A stretch of DNA of 15,272 nucleotides from Burkholderiales bacterium (GTDB taxonomy: Bacteria; Pseudomonadota; Gammaproteobacteria; Burkholderiales; Burkholderiaceae), in the NCBI GenBank assembly GCA_947372535.1, contig CANBUA010000094.1, forward strand, positions 1 to 15,272, given 5' to 3'. Shown here piece after piece: positions 7,138-15,231 of the stretch (positions are counted from its first letter, which is position 1; every line of letters begins with the position of its first letter). Below the pieces are notes generated by a model. It was not told where the DNA came from. It saw only the letters and a list, made by a program, of their open reading frames with translations, and did not search any database. Both the position numbers and the translations under genes were made by a program.

Positions 7138-9732
7138 ATGCCCCCAGCCCGCACCGCCGACCACGCCCCCTTGGACCGTTATGTCGCCAAACGCGACTTC
7201 GACATCACGCCCGAGCCGCGTGGCGTCAAGGCCCGGCGAGGAAAAAGCCTCGGCTTCGTGATCCAGAAGCACTGGGCCTCGCACCTGCACTACGACTTCC
7301 GGCTCGAGCACAACGGCGTGTTGCTGAGCTGGGCCGTACCCAAGGGCCCGAGCCTGGACCCGCGCGACAAGCGCATGGCCGTGCACGTCGAGGATCACCC
7401 CGTCAGCTATGGCAGCTTCGAGGGCACCATCCCCGAGAAGCAATATGGCGCGGGCACGGTCATCGTCTGGGACCACGGTACTTGGGCCCCGGTGGGCTCG
7501 GTCGATGCGGGCCTCAAACAAGGCAAGCTGGTCTTCCAGTTGCACGGCGAAAAGCTCGCAGGCCTGTGGGAACTGGTGCGCATCAGCAAGCCCGGCGACA
7601 AACGCGACAACTGGCTGCTGTTCAAGAAGCGCGACGACTGGGCCAAGTCTCATGACGACCACGACGTGACCCTGGCCCTGCCCGACAGCGTCCTCCAGCG
7701 TCCACTGGGCCTGGCCGAAGACCGCGCCACAGCCAGAGTCGCCACGCCAGCGCCTGTCGACGATACGGAGGACGACGTCCCCGCCGCCTTGAAAAAAGCG
7801 CCGCGCGCCGCACTGCCCGAGACCTTGTCCCCGCAGTTGGCCACCTTGTCCAAAGGGCTGCCGGGCGCGGGCGACTGGCTGCATGAGTTCAAGTTCGATG
7901 GCTACCGCATCCTGGCCCGGCTGGCGCGAGGCAAGGTCCGATTGTTCACGCGCAATGGCCATGATTGGACCGCCAAGATGCCAGCGTTGGCGCGCGAGAT
8001 CGAATCCTGGGGCGTGACCTCGGCTTGGCTCGATGGCGAGGTCGTGGCCTTGGGCAAGACCGGCCTGCCCGATTTCAACGCCTTGCAAAATGCCTTTGAT
8101 GCCTCACGCACCAGCCAGTTGATCTGGTATGTATTCGATGCGCCATTTTTGAAAGGCCACGACTTGCGGCAGTTGCCGTTGCGCCAGCGGCGGGCAGCCT
8201 TGCAGGCTCTGTTCGAGGGCCGCGCTTTCGAGCACATCCGATTCAGCGAATCGCTGCCCGCGCCGGCGCAGGAACTGTGGCGGGGCGCCTGCAACGCCGG
8301 CCTGGAGGGCCTGATGGCCAAGCGGGCAGATTCGCCCTACACCTGCGGACGCAGCGAAGACTGGCTCAAACTCAAGTGCGCCAAACGCCAGGAATTCATC
8401 ATCATCGGTTTCACCGAACGCAGTAACAGCGCGCACGACTTCGGCAGCCTGCTGCTGGGCTACCACGATGAGCGTGGCGCCTTGAGTTATGCCGGCAATG
8501 TCGGCACCGGCTGGGACAGCAAAGCGCGCAAGGACCTGCACCAGCGCATGCTGGCCCTTGAAGTGTCCGAGCCCCCCGCCGGCATTGAGCCACCCAAGCG
8601 AGGCCGGTGGACCACGCGGGCCGAAGGCATCGAGCATTGGGTCAAGCCGCAACTGGTGGCCGAAGTGAACTTTGGCGAATGGACGCCCGATGGCCGCATC
8701 CGCCACGCGTCATTCCAAGGCTTGCGGGCCGACAAACCCGCCAGCCAGATCGTGAGGGAGCACGCCGTGTCCATCCAAAGGCCTCAAAAGCGCACGGCCA
8801 AGGCCCAGGCCACGCACGGCAAGGCCGAAACCGAGGGACATGTCGGCTCGGTCAGGGTCAGCCATGCCGAGCGCATCATCGACCCCAGCAGCGGGCTTCG
8901 CAAGCTCGACGTGGCGCGGTATTACGCCAGCATCGCCGAGCGCATGCTGCCCCACCTGAAAGCGCGCCCCGTCTCGCTGGTGCGTGCGCCGGAAGGCGTG
9001 GATGGCGAGACCTTCTTCCAAAAACACGCCGACCGCCGGCTCATCCCCGATGTCAAAGAACTGGATGCCAGCCTGTGGCCCGGCCACGAGGCCCTGCTCG
9101 AGGTGACGACCGAAACCGCCCTGGTGCAGGCTGCACAGATGAACGTGCTGGAGTTTCATACCTGGAACGCCACGACCCGACACCTGGACAAGCCCGACCG
9201 GCTCATCTTCGACCTGGACCCGGGCGCCGGCGTGACCTGGCAGCACGTGCAGGAATCGGCCACGCTGGTCAAGGCCTTGCTCGATGAACTGGGGCTCAAA
9301 AGTTGGCTCAAGACCAGCGGCGGCAAAGGCCTGCACGTGGTGGTGCCCATCGCGGCCAGGTTGGGTTGGGCACCTGTGAAGGATTTCTCCCATGCCGTGG
9401 TCGATCACCTGGCCCGCACCATTCCCTCGCGCTTCGTGGCCAAGAGCGGCCCCAAGAACCGCGAAGGCCGCATCTTTGCCGACTACCTGCGCAATGGCGA
9501 AGGGCAGACCACGGTGGCGGCCTTCTCGGCACGCTCGCGGCCCGGCCTGGGGGTGTCCATGCCGATCGCCTGGGAGCAGTTGAAAGACGTCAAAAGCAGT
9601 GACCAATGGACCATCGCTCACGCACGCGACTACCTGTCCTTTGCCAGCACCGACCCATGGGCCGACTACTGGACCTGCCGCCAAGGCCTGAGCCAAGCCA
9701 TGCGGCGGATCGCCCAACAAGGCGACGTTTAA
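7138..9732 (+). CDS. ligD: Multifunctional NHEJ DNA ligase LigD (PE-LIG-POL)
   Basis: An 864-residue three-domain end-joining enzyme. The 3'-phosphoesterase domain (about 34-170) has the HLHYDFRLE signature (49-57) and VEDHP (84-88) and should clean 3' ends. The ATP-dependent ligase domain (about 225-530) has the adenylated lysine K252 in FKFDGYR, LDGEVV (298-303), EGLMAKR (390-396) and WLKLKC (409-414), followed by an OB fold. The primase-like polymerase domain (about 570-860) has FDLDPG with metal-binding D692 and D694, SGGKGLHVVVP (727-737) and DYLRN with D782, and adds nucleotides or ribonucleotides during gap filling. The order phosphoesterase-ligase-polymerase and the length match Pseudomonas LigD (about 840 residues) and not the mycobacterial order. 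A charged linker (about 545-565) joins LIG and POL. It partners Ku encoded just upstream. All catalytic residues I can recognise are intact. Confidence 0.96.
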   Translation: MPPARTADHAPLDRYVAKRDFDITPEPRGVKARRGKSLGFVIQKHWASHLHYDFRLEHNGVLLSWAVPKGPSLDPRDKRMAVHVEDHPVSYGSFEGTIPEKQYGAGTVIVWDHGTWAPVGSVDAGLKQGKLVFQLHGEKLAGLWELVRISKPGDKRDNWLLFKKRDDWAKSHDDHDVTLALPDSVLQRPLGLAEDRATARVATPAPVDDTEDDVPAALKKAPRAALPETLSPQLATLSKGLPGAGDWLHEFKFDGYRILARLARGKVRLFTRNGHDWTAKMPALAREIESWGVTSAWLDGEVVALGKTGLPDFNALQNAFDASRTSQLIWYVFDAPFLKGHDLRQLPLRQRRAALQALFEGRAFEHIRFSESLPAPAQELWRGACNAGLEGLMAKRADSPYTCGRSEDWLKLKCAKRQEFIIIGFTERSNSAHDFGSLLLGYHDERGALSYAGNVGTGWDSKARKDLHQRMLALEVSEPPAGIEPPKRGRWTTRAEGIEHWVKPQLVAEVNFGEWTPDGRIRHASFQGLRADKPASQIVREHAVSIQRPQKRTAKAQATHGKAETEGHVGSVRVSHAERIIDPSSGLRKLDVARYYASIAERMLPHLKARPVSLVRAPEGVDGETFFQKHADRRLIPDVKELDASLWPGHEALLEVTTETALVQAAQMNVLEFHTWNATTRHLDKPDRLIFDLDPGAGVTWQHVQESATLVKALLDELGLKSWLKTSGGKGLHVVVPIAARLGWAPVKDFSHAVVDHLARTIPSRFVAKSGPKNREGRIFADYLRNGEGQTTVAAFSARSRPGLGVSMPIAWEQLKDVKSSDQWTIAHARDYLSFASTDPWADYWTCRQGLSQAMRRIAQQGDV

Positions 9733-9738
9733 GTCGCC
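9721..9738. terminator. Inverted repeat over the ligD stop codon, possible terminator
   Basis: GGCGAC and GTCGCC form a perfect six-base-pair stem around a six-base loop, GTTTAA, that contains the ligD TAA stop. No T-run follows on the plus strand. On the minus strand, downstream of the dehydrogenase gene, the hairpin is followed by TTGTT, a weak T-rich stretch. It lies between convergent genes whose stops are 20 bases apart, so a shared or minus-strand terminator is plausible but unproven. Confidence 0.35.
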
Positions 9739-9752
9739 CTGCCGAACTGGCC

Positions 9753-11147
9753 TCAGTGCTTCTTGGCGGTGTCGGCCTTCTTGGCCGGTTTGACGCCGCT
9801 GGCGGCGCTGCTTGACGCAGCAGCCTTGGCATCGACCGAAGCCACACGCCACACGATGCCGCCCACGTCGTCGGCCACCAGCAGGCCACCACGCTGGTCG
9901 ATGTCCACGCCCACTGGCCGGCCCAGTGCCTGTCCGTCATCATTGACGAAGCCGGTCAACACATCCACCGCATCGCCTTGCGGCTTGCCGGCGACGAAGG
10001 GCACGAAGATCACCTTGTAGCCACTGCGGGGTTTGCGGTTCCAGGAACCATGCTGGCCGATGAACACGCCCTTGCGGAAGGCCTCGGGCAAGCCTTCCCC
10101 CTTGGCGAATACCAGACCCAGCGAGGCCGTGTGCGGGCCCAGGGCGTAATCAGGCGAGATGGCCTTGGCCACCAGGTCGGGCCGCTGGGGTTTGACGCGG
10201 TCGTCCACATGGCCGCCGTAGTAGCTGTACGGCCAGCCGTAGAAGGCACCGTCCTTGACCGAGGTCATGTAATCGGGCACCAGGTCGCTGCCCAGTTCAT
10301 CGCGTTCGTTGACCGTGGTCCACAGCGCCTTGGAGGTCGGCTCCCAGCCCATGCCGTTGGGGTTGCGAATGCCGGAGGCAAAGATCCGCTTTTTGCCCGT
10401 CTTGACATCGACTTCCCAGATGGCGGCGCGACCTTCTTCTGCCTCGATGCCGTTCTCGGCCACATTGCTGTTGGAGCCCACCGTGGCGTAGAGCTTGCTG
10501 CCATCGGCACTGGCGATGATGTTCTTGGTCCAGTGGTGATTGATGGGGCCGCCCGGCAGGTCCGTCAGCTTGACCGCAGGCTGGATGACCTCGGTCTGCC
10601 CGGTCTTGTAGGGAAAGCGCACGATGGCATCGGTGTTGGCCACATAGAAGTTGTCACCGATCAAGGCCATGCCAAACGGCGAGTTCAGGTTCTTGAGGAA
10701 CACGGTGCGCACATCGGCCACACCGTCGCCATCCGTGTCGCGCAATAAGGTGATGCGGTTGGCGCTGCTGCTGGTGCCCGAGCCGGCCTTCTGCTGGATC
10801 TTCTTGGTCAGCCATCCCTTGATGCCCTTGCTGTCTTCAGGCTTGGGGGGCGCATCGGTTTCGGCCACCAGCACGTCGCCATTGGGCAGGGTGTAGACCC
10901 AACGCGGGTGCATCAGGCCATCGGCCAGGCGGGTGACAGCCAGACCGGGCGCCGCCACGGGTTTGCCATCGGCGGACCAGCCTTTGGCCGGGGCGATCAG
11001 CACCGTGGGCAGGAGCGATTTTTCAGGTTTGGGCAGGGTGGGATTGGGCCCCATGCCGGCCGACACCGACAACGTGGCATCGGCCCAGGCCAGGGAGCTG
11101 GCCAGGGCCAGGGCGGTCAGGGCAAGAGAACGGGTACTCGTCAGCAT
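9753..11147 (-). CDS. L-sorbosone/aldose dehydrogenase-like exported protein (PQQ-type beta-propeller)
   Basis: A 464-residue secreted protein of the GSDH/sorbosone dehydrogenase family, a six-bladed beta-propeller whose characterised members oxidise sugars or aldoses in the periplasm with PQQ. Residues 1-22 are a signal peptide ending in AWA. Family markers are [20 protein letters not shown] (78-97), an EF-hand-like DTDGDGVAD loop (137-145), [11 protein letters not shown] (199-209, carrying the likely catalytic His), [12 protein letters not shown] (257-268), NERDELG (280-286), [11 protein letters not shown] (303-313) and GQHGSWNR (364-371). The C-terminus (about 439-464) is an Ala/Ser/Lys tail outside the propeller. 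AGAGG lies about seven bases before the ATG. It is convergent with ligD and divergent from the lipid operon, so it seems to be a single-gene unit. No PQQ biosynthesis gene is visible; cofactor and substrate are inferred. Confidence 0.88.
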   Translation of the reverse strand: MLTSTRSLALTALALASSLAWADATLSVSAGMGPNPTLPKPEKSLLPTVLIAPAKGWSADGKPVAAPGLAVTRLADGLMHPRWVYTLPNGDVLVAETDAPPKPEDSKGIKGWLTKKIQQKAGSGTSSSANRITLLRDTDGDGVADVRTVFLKNLNSPFGMALIGDNFYVANTDAIVRFPYKTGQTEVIQPAVKLTDLPGGPINHHWTKNIIASADGSKLYATVGSNSNVAENGIEAEEGRAAIWEVDVKTGKKRIFASGIRNPNGMGWEPTSKALWTTVNERDELGSDLVPDYMTSVKDGAFYGWPYSYYGGHVDDRVKPQRPDLVAKAISPDYALGPHTASLGLVFAKGEGLPEAFRKGVFIGQHGSWNRKPRSGYKVIFVPFVAGKPQGDAVDVLTGFVNDDGQALGRPVGVDIDQRGGLLVADDVGGIVWRVASVDAKAAASSSAASGVKPAKKADTAKKH

Positions 11148-11360
11148 GGAAAGCCTCTTCTGGGGGATGGACGTCTTGAGGTGTGACTGTCAACGGTATC
11201 GACCGGGAAAGCTGTAGGACGGCGCCGATGCCAGGCGTCAGGGACTGCCGACTGTGCGTTTTTCGAGATGAAATGCTGTGGTTTTTGCATCCAGATCAGC
11301 GCGAGCCGCGTAAGTTTGGACATGAAGACGCATTGCCTACCTCCTCTGCCGCTGGCCACC
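11148..11360. promoter_or_regulatory. Divergent intergenic region between the dehydrogenase and the lipid operon
   Basis: These 213 bases separate divergent genes and should carry promoters for both. On the minus strand a perfect TTGACA (plus-strand positions 11188-11193) could be a -35 element for the dehydrogenase, but no good -10 hexamer follows at 16-18 bases. On the plus strand the stretch 11258-11290 is locally T- and A-rich (GTTTTTC, GGTTTTTGC) and is the likeliest promoter site for the operon, though no canonical pair is clear. Reading frames continue upstream to ATGs at 11268 and 11322, so the true gene start may lie inside this region. Confidence 0.35.
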
Positions 11361-12176
11361 ATGGTCAGATGGCGCCTGCCACGCATGCTGGTTGGCAGCC
11401 TGTGCCTGGTCGCCTTGAGCGCAGGCGCTGCAGAACGTGGTGATGGCAGCGAGCGTTATGAAGGCCTGGCGCATGCGCGTCAGGATGGCCGCCTGCTCTA
11501 CCGAGAAATCCACTGGCGTTACCAGGACAAGCAATCCTGGCAGCACCTCGTGCTTTACAGTTGCCCGAATGGCGTGCCGTTTGCACGCAAGCTTTTGCGC
11601 GAAGTGCCCAGCGCCGAGGTGCCGGATTTCGATTTTCAGGATGCCCGCGATGGTTACCGCGAAGGCGTCCGAAGCCAGGGTGCCCAACGCGAGGTCTATG
11701 TGCAGTCCGGCGAAAAAGCCCCTCTGGAAACCCAAACCTTGACCATGCCGCCCGGCGCCGTGATCGACGCCGGCTTCGATGCGTTCGTGCGCGGGCACTG
11801 GTCGGCCTTGTCGGGCGGCGCGTCCGTCAAAGTGCCTTTCCTCATCCCCAGCCGCAAGGATTACCTCGACTTCAAGATCGCCGATGCGCGCGATGCCGTG
11901 GTCGATGGCCGATCCGTGCGGCGCCTGCGCATGAAGCTGAACGCCTGGTACGGCTTTGCCCTGCCCAACATTGACCTGGCTTATGAGCGTGACGGCAGTC
12001 GCCTGGTCGAGTTTCAAGGCCCAGGCACCATCCGCGATAGGCAAGGGCGCCCGTTGGACGTGCGCATCATCTTCCCGCTTCAGCAGCGCATGGACTCACC
12101 CTTGGCCGCGGACATCGCGCAAGCCGCCACGCGCCCCCTGACATCCAAGCCTTGTATCGAGGACGCCCCGCGATGA
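11361..12176 (+). CDS. Exported protein of unknown function, first gene of the lipid operon
   Basis: I do not recognise this 271-residue protein. Residues 1-23 look like a Sec signal peptide: basic MVRWRLPR, hydrophobic LVGSLCLVAL, then SAGA with cleavage near residue 23. The mature part alternates charged and hydrophobic residues as a beta-rich periplasmic protein would. It has YREIHWRYQ (47-55), two cysteines (C68 and C265) that could pair after export, VIDAGFDAFVRGHW (134-147), LIPSRKDYLDFKI (161-173) and WYGFALPNIDLAYERDG (196-212). There is no transmembrane segment after the signal and no known catalytic motif. The ATG at 11361 best fits the signal peptide; ATGs at 11322 and 11385 are alternatives and none has a strong RBS. 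Its stop overlaps the desaturase ATG (ATGA), so the two are likely translationally coupled, which points to membrane lipid work. Confidence 0.8.
   Translation: MVRWRLPRMLVGSLCLVALSAGAAERGDGSERYEGLAHARQDGRLLYREIHWRYQDKQSWQHLVLYSCPNGVPFARKLLREVPSAEVPDFDFQDARDGYREGVRSQGAQREVYVQSGEKAPLETQTLTMPPGAVIDAGFDAFVRGHWSALSGGASVKVPFLIPSRKDYLDFKIADARDAVVDGRSVRRLRMKLNAWYGFALPNIDLAYERDGSRLVEFQGPGTIRDRQGRPLDVRIIFPLQQRMDSPLAADIAQAATRPLTSKPCIEDAPR
12159..12163 (+). promoter_or_regulatory. Ribosome binding site of the desaturase gene
   Basis: GAGGA ends nine bases before the ATG at 12173 and lies inside the end of the preceding gene. It supports that start over the in-frame TTG at 12152, which lies upstream of the RBS and is seven codons earlier. 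Confidence 0.55.
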
Positions 12177-13114
12177 ACACCCCCTCCACCGTCAAGCCAT
12201 CCTGGCTCGACGCCCTGCGCCGCTGGGTGGACACGGCTGCCCCCGCTGTCACCGGCCCAGGAGCCGACCGCATCGACTGGCTGCGCGCCCTGCCCTTCAT
12301 CGCCATGCACCTGGCCTGCCTGGCAGTGTGGTGGGTGGGTGTCTCGCCCATCGCGGTGGGGGTGGCCGTGGCGCTCTATGCCCTGCGCATGTTCGCCATC
12401 ACCGGCTTTTACCACCGCTACTTTTCGCACCGCACCTTCCAGACCTCGCGGACCGTGCAGTTCATCTTTGCGGCCATCGGCGCAGCCAGCGCCCAGCGCG
12501 GCCCCTTGTGGTGGGCTGCGCACCACCGAAGCCACCACCGCCATGCCGACACGCCCGCCGATTTGCACTCGCCCGGCCAGCATGGGTTCTGGCGCAGCCA
12601 TGCCGGCTGGTTCCTCACGCCCCAGGCCTTTGCCACCGATTTGGGCCGCATCCCCGACCTGGCCAAGTTCCCCGAGTTGCGTTGGCTGGACCGCTTCGAC
12701 ACCTTGATGCCCGTGCTGCTGGCCGTGGCACTGTTCTTCATCGGCCAGGCGCTGCACCGCCACGCGCCAGGCCTGGGCACCAATGGCTGGCAGATGCTGG
12801 TCTGGGGATTTTTCATCTCGACCACGGTGCTGTTCCACGCCACCGTGACGATCAACTCGCTGGCCCACCGCTTTGGCAGCCGCCGCTTCGAGACGCGTGA
12901 CGACAGCCGCAACAACCCCTGGCTGGCGCTGATCACCTTTGGCGAAGGCTGGCACAACAACCATCACTTCTTCCCCGGCTCGGCCCGCCAGGGCTTTCGC
13001 TGGTGGGAGATGGACATCACCTATTACGGCCTGCGCCTCCTGGCCGCCTTGGGCCTGGTGCGTGAGCTCAAGCTCGTGCCCGCCTGGGTCATGGACAAAG
13101 CCAAGAAGGGATAA
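12173..13114 (+). CDS. Membrane-bound acyl desaturase, stearoyl-CoA (delta-9) type
   Basis: A 313-residue integral membrane di-iron desaturase. The three histidine boxes are intact: HRYFSH (81-86), HHRSHHRH (117-124, holding HxxHH) and EGWHNNHH (258-265). NSLAHRFGSRRFE (228-240) lies between boxes two and three as in stearoyl-CoA desaturases. Hydrophobic pairs at about 40-75, 95-110, 177-193 and 207-225 give the expected four-helix membrane layout with the boxes cytoplasmic. Such enzymes insert a cis double bond into an acyl chain, usually at C9, using oxygen and an electron donor. No fused cytochrome b5 domain is present, so a separate donor is required. It overlaps the preceding unknown gene by ATGA and precedes the flavoprotein gene by six bases. 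The acyl carrier (CoA, ACP or phospholipid) cannot be decided from sequence. Confidence 0.92.
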   Translation: MNTPSTVKPSWLDALRRWVDTAAPAVTGPGADRIDWLRALPFIAMHLACLAVWWVGVSPIAVGVAVALYALRMFAITGFYHRYFSHRTFQTSRTVQFIFAAIGAASAQRGPLWWAAHHRSHHRHADTPADLHSPGQHGFWRSHAGWFLTPQAFATDLGRIPDLAKFPELRWLDRFDTLMPVLLAVALFFIGQALHRHAPGLGTNGWQMLVWGFFISTTVLFHATVTINSLAHRFGSRRFETRDDSRNNPWLALITFGEGWHNNHHFFPGSARQGFRWWEMDITYYGLRLLAALGLVRELKLVPAWVMDKAKKG

Positions 13115-13120
13115 GTCAGC

Positions 13121-14425
13121 ATGCGCATCGCCATCATTGGATCGGGCATTTCAGGTTTGGCCTCGGCCTGGCTGCTGTCACGCCAGCACGACGTCACCCT
13201 GTTCGAGGCCAACGACTACCTCGGTGGTCACACGCACACCCACGACATCGAGTTGCAAGGCAAGCAATACGCGGTGGACACCGGTTTCATCGTGCATAAC
13301 CCGGCGCACTACCCCTTGCTCAACCGGCTGTTCGACGAGTTGGGTGTGGCCTCGCAGGCGACCACCATGAGCTTCTCGGTGCGCAATGAGGCCAGCGGCC
13401 TGGAGTACAACGCCGCCAACCTGGACACCCTGTTCTGCCAGCGCCGCAACCTGGTCTCGCCGCGCTTCCTGGGCATGGTGCGCGACATCCTGCGCTTTTA
13501 CCGAGAGGCCCCAGCCTTGCTCGACCTGCCCGGCGCCGGCCCAACCTTGGGCGACTACCTCATCGAGCAGGGTCATGGCGAGGCCTTCCGCGACGAGCAC
13601 CTGCTGCCCATGGCCTCGGCCCTGTGGTCCTCACCCTCGGACCAGATCCTGGCCTTTCCTGCCAAGTACCTGGTGCAGTTCATGGCCAACCACCAGATGC
13701 TGCAAGTGGCCGACCGGCCGCAGTGGCGCGTGGTGCGTGGCGGCTCGTCCAGCTACATCCGCGCCATGCGTGCCTGCTGGACCGTGCGTGAGCGCTTGAA
13801 CAGCCCCGTGTGGTCGGTGCGACGCGGCAACCAGGGCGTCGATGTCTTCACCGCTGCGGGGGCAGAGCACTTCGACCACGTGGTGATGGCCTGCCATGGC
13901 GACCAGGCCTTGTCGATGCTGATGGATGCCGACACCAATGAGTTCGAGGTGCTCAGCGCCATGAGCTACCAGTACAACGACACCGTGCTGCACACGGATG
14001 AAAACATGCTGCCCCGCCACCGCAAGGCCTGGGCCGCCTGGAATGCGCTGCTGCCACGCTCGCCCACCCAGGCCTGCACGGTGAGCTACTGCATGAACCT
14101 GCTGCAAAACCTGGACGCGCCTCAGCCGCTGATCGTCACCCTCAACGGCACAGACTCGATTGACCCGTCCAAGGTGCTCAAACGCATGGCCTATCACCAC
14201 CCGCTCTACACCCATGCCTCGGTGGCTGCGCAGGCACGCAAGGCCGAGATCCAGGGCCAGCGGCGCACCTGGTTCGCTGGCGCCTACTGGGGCTGGGGCT
14301 TCCACGAAGATGGCATGCGCAGCGCCGTGGAAGTTGCGCAGGCCCTGGGCGTGGCCTGGCCACCCAAGGCCGCTGTGTCCACCAGCACCTGGCAGGTGCG
14401 GCAGAAAGCGGAGCTGGCCGCATGA
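13121..14425 (+). CDS. FAD-dependent amine-oxidase-family protein (COG2907-like)
   Basis: A 434-residue flavoprotein with an N-terminal Rossmann dinucleotide loop GSGISG (7-12) followed by acidic E29 and the GGHTHT segment (35-40), and a C-terminal FAD-contact region WFAGAYWGWGFHEDGMRSA (384-402). This plan is the amine oxidase/phytoene desaturase fold. No signal peptide or membrane helix is seen, so it is cytoplasmic or membrane-peripheral. Proteins of this subgroup are routinely encoded next to DUF1365 and cyclopropane-fatty-acid-synthase-like genes; in Rhodobacter sphaeroides genes of this kind belong to a singlet-oxygen-responsive operon and have been tied to modified (furan) fatty acids, as I recall. 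An oxidation or desaturation step on a membrane acyl chain is therefore inferred. The ATG at 13121 follows AAGGG about ten bases upstream. Its stop overlaps the DUF1365 ATG. Confidence 0.9.
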   Translation: MRIAIIGSGISGLASAWLLSRQHDVTLFEANDYLGGHTHTHDIELQGKQYAVDTGFIVHNPAHYPLLNRLFDELGVASQATTMSFSVRNEASGLEYNAANLDTLFCQRRNLVSPRFLGMVRDILRFYREAPALLDLPGAGPTLGDYLIEQGHGEAFRDEHLLPMASALWSSPSDQILAFPAKYLVQFMANHQMLQVADRPQWRVVRGGSSSYIRAMRACWTVRERLNSPVWSVRRGNQGVDVFTAAGAEHFDHVVMACHGDQALSMLMDADTNEFEVLSAMSYQYNDTVLHTDENMLPRHRKAWAAWNALLPRSPTQACTVSYCMNLLQNLDAPQPLIVTLNGTDSIDPSKVLKRMAYHHPLYTHASVAAQARKAEIQGQRRTWFAGAYWGWGFHEDGMRSAVEVAQALGVAWPPKAAVSTSTWQVRQKAELAA

Positions 14426-15231
14426 CCCGCAGCACGCCCGATCAGTCATCAAGCGGCACGCGGCCTGGGGCCAGCGCCGTCTACGAAGGCACGGTCCGGC
14501 ATCATCGGCATGCGCCTCACCCGCACGCCTTCAGCTACCGCATGGTCCAGCTCTACCTGGACCTCGACGAAATCGAGCAGGTGTTCGAGACTCATCGCTT
14601 CTGGTCAGTGAACCGCCGCAACCTGGCCGAGTTTCGCCGCAGCGACTACCTCGGAGCGCCAGACCGCCCCTTGACAGAGGCCGTCCGCGACCGCGCCGAG
14701 CGCGCCCTGGGCCGCCGTCCCAGCGGCCCCATCCGCCTGCTGACCCACCTGCGCTACGGCGGCTTCGTCTTCAACCCGGTCAGCTTCTACTACTGCATGG
14801 CGCCTGATGGCGTCGAGCTGGACTGCATCGTCGCCGAGATCACGAACACGCCCTGGAAAGAACGCCACGCCTATGTGCTGCCGATCGAGACCGCCCAGCG
14901 CCACGGCCGCGCCTTGCATTGGGCCTTCGACAAGGCCTTCCACGTCTCGCCCTTCATGCCCATGCGCTGCGACTACGACTGGCGCTTCACCTTGCCGGGC
15001 GACGACCTGCACGTGCACATGGCCGTGCTGCAAGACGGCCAGCGCCAATTCGATGCTGACCTGAGCCTGGCGCGCCAGCCCTTGACGGCGGCATCGCTGA
15101 GCCGCGTGCTGTGGCGCTACCCGCTGATGACCGCACAAATCGTCGGCGCCATCCATTGGCAGGCCTTGCGCTTGTGGCTCAAACGCAATCCCGTCCACGA
15201 CCATCCCAAAGCTGCCGGAGATCACCCATGA
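14422..15231 (+). CDS. DUF1365 family protein
   Basis: A 269-residue protein of the DUF1365 family, whose biochemical role is not established. The N-terminal signature YEGTVRHHRHAPHPHAFSY (21-39) and RMVQLYLDLDE are typical, as are LLTHLRYGGFVFNPVSFYYC (106-125), the FHVSPFMPM block (173-181) and the conserved end IHWQALRLWLKRNP (244-257). The many histidines and aromatic residues in the N-terminal signature suggest a metal or lipid headgroup site, but that is a guess. No signal peptide is present. The gene starts inside the flavoprotein stop (ATGA) and ends inside the next ATG, so it is translated in a coupled series. Constant pairing with the flavoprotein implies that both act in the same acyl-chain modification. 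Length matches the family. Confidence 0.92.
   Translation: MTRSTPDQSSSGTRPGASAVYEGTVRHHRHAPHPHAFSYRMVQLYLDLDEIEQVFETHRFWSVNRRNLAEFRRSDYLGAPDRPLTEAVRDRAERALGRRPSGPIRLLTHLRYGGFVFNPVSFYYCMAPDGVELDCIVAEITNTPWKERHAYVLPIETAQRHGRALHWAFDKAFHVSPFMPMRCDYDWRFTLPGDDLHVHMAVLQDGQRQFDADLSLARQPLTAASLSRVLWRYPLMTAQIVGAIHWQALRLWLKRNPVHDHPKAAGDHP

Noticed and set aside
6937..9852. Minus-strand open frames of about 380 codons opposite ku-ligD
   Set aside because: No recognisable domain and composition of a codon-bias shadow; ligD is unambiguous on the plus strand.
11268..11360. Upstream ATGs (11268, 11322) as the start of the unknown exported protein
   Set aside because: They would put up to 31 residues, including Pro-rich sequence, before the basic n-region of the signal peptide, and neither has a good RBS; 11322 remains possible.
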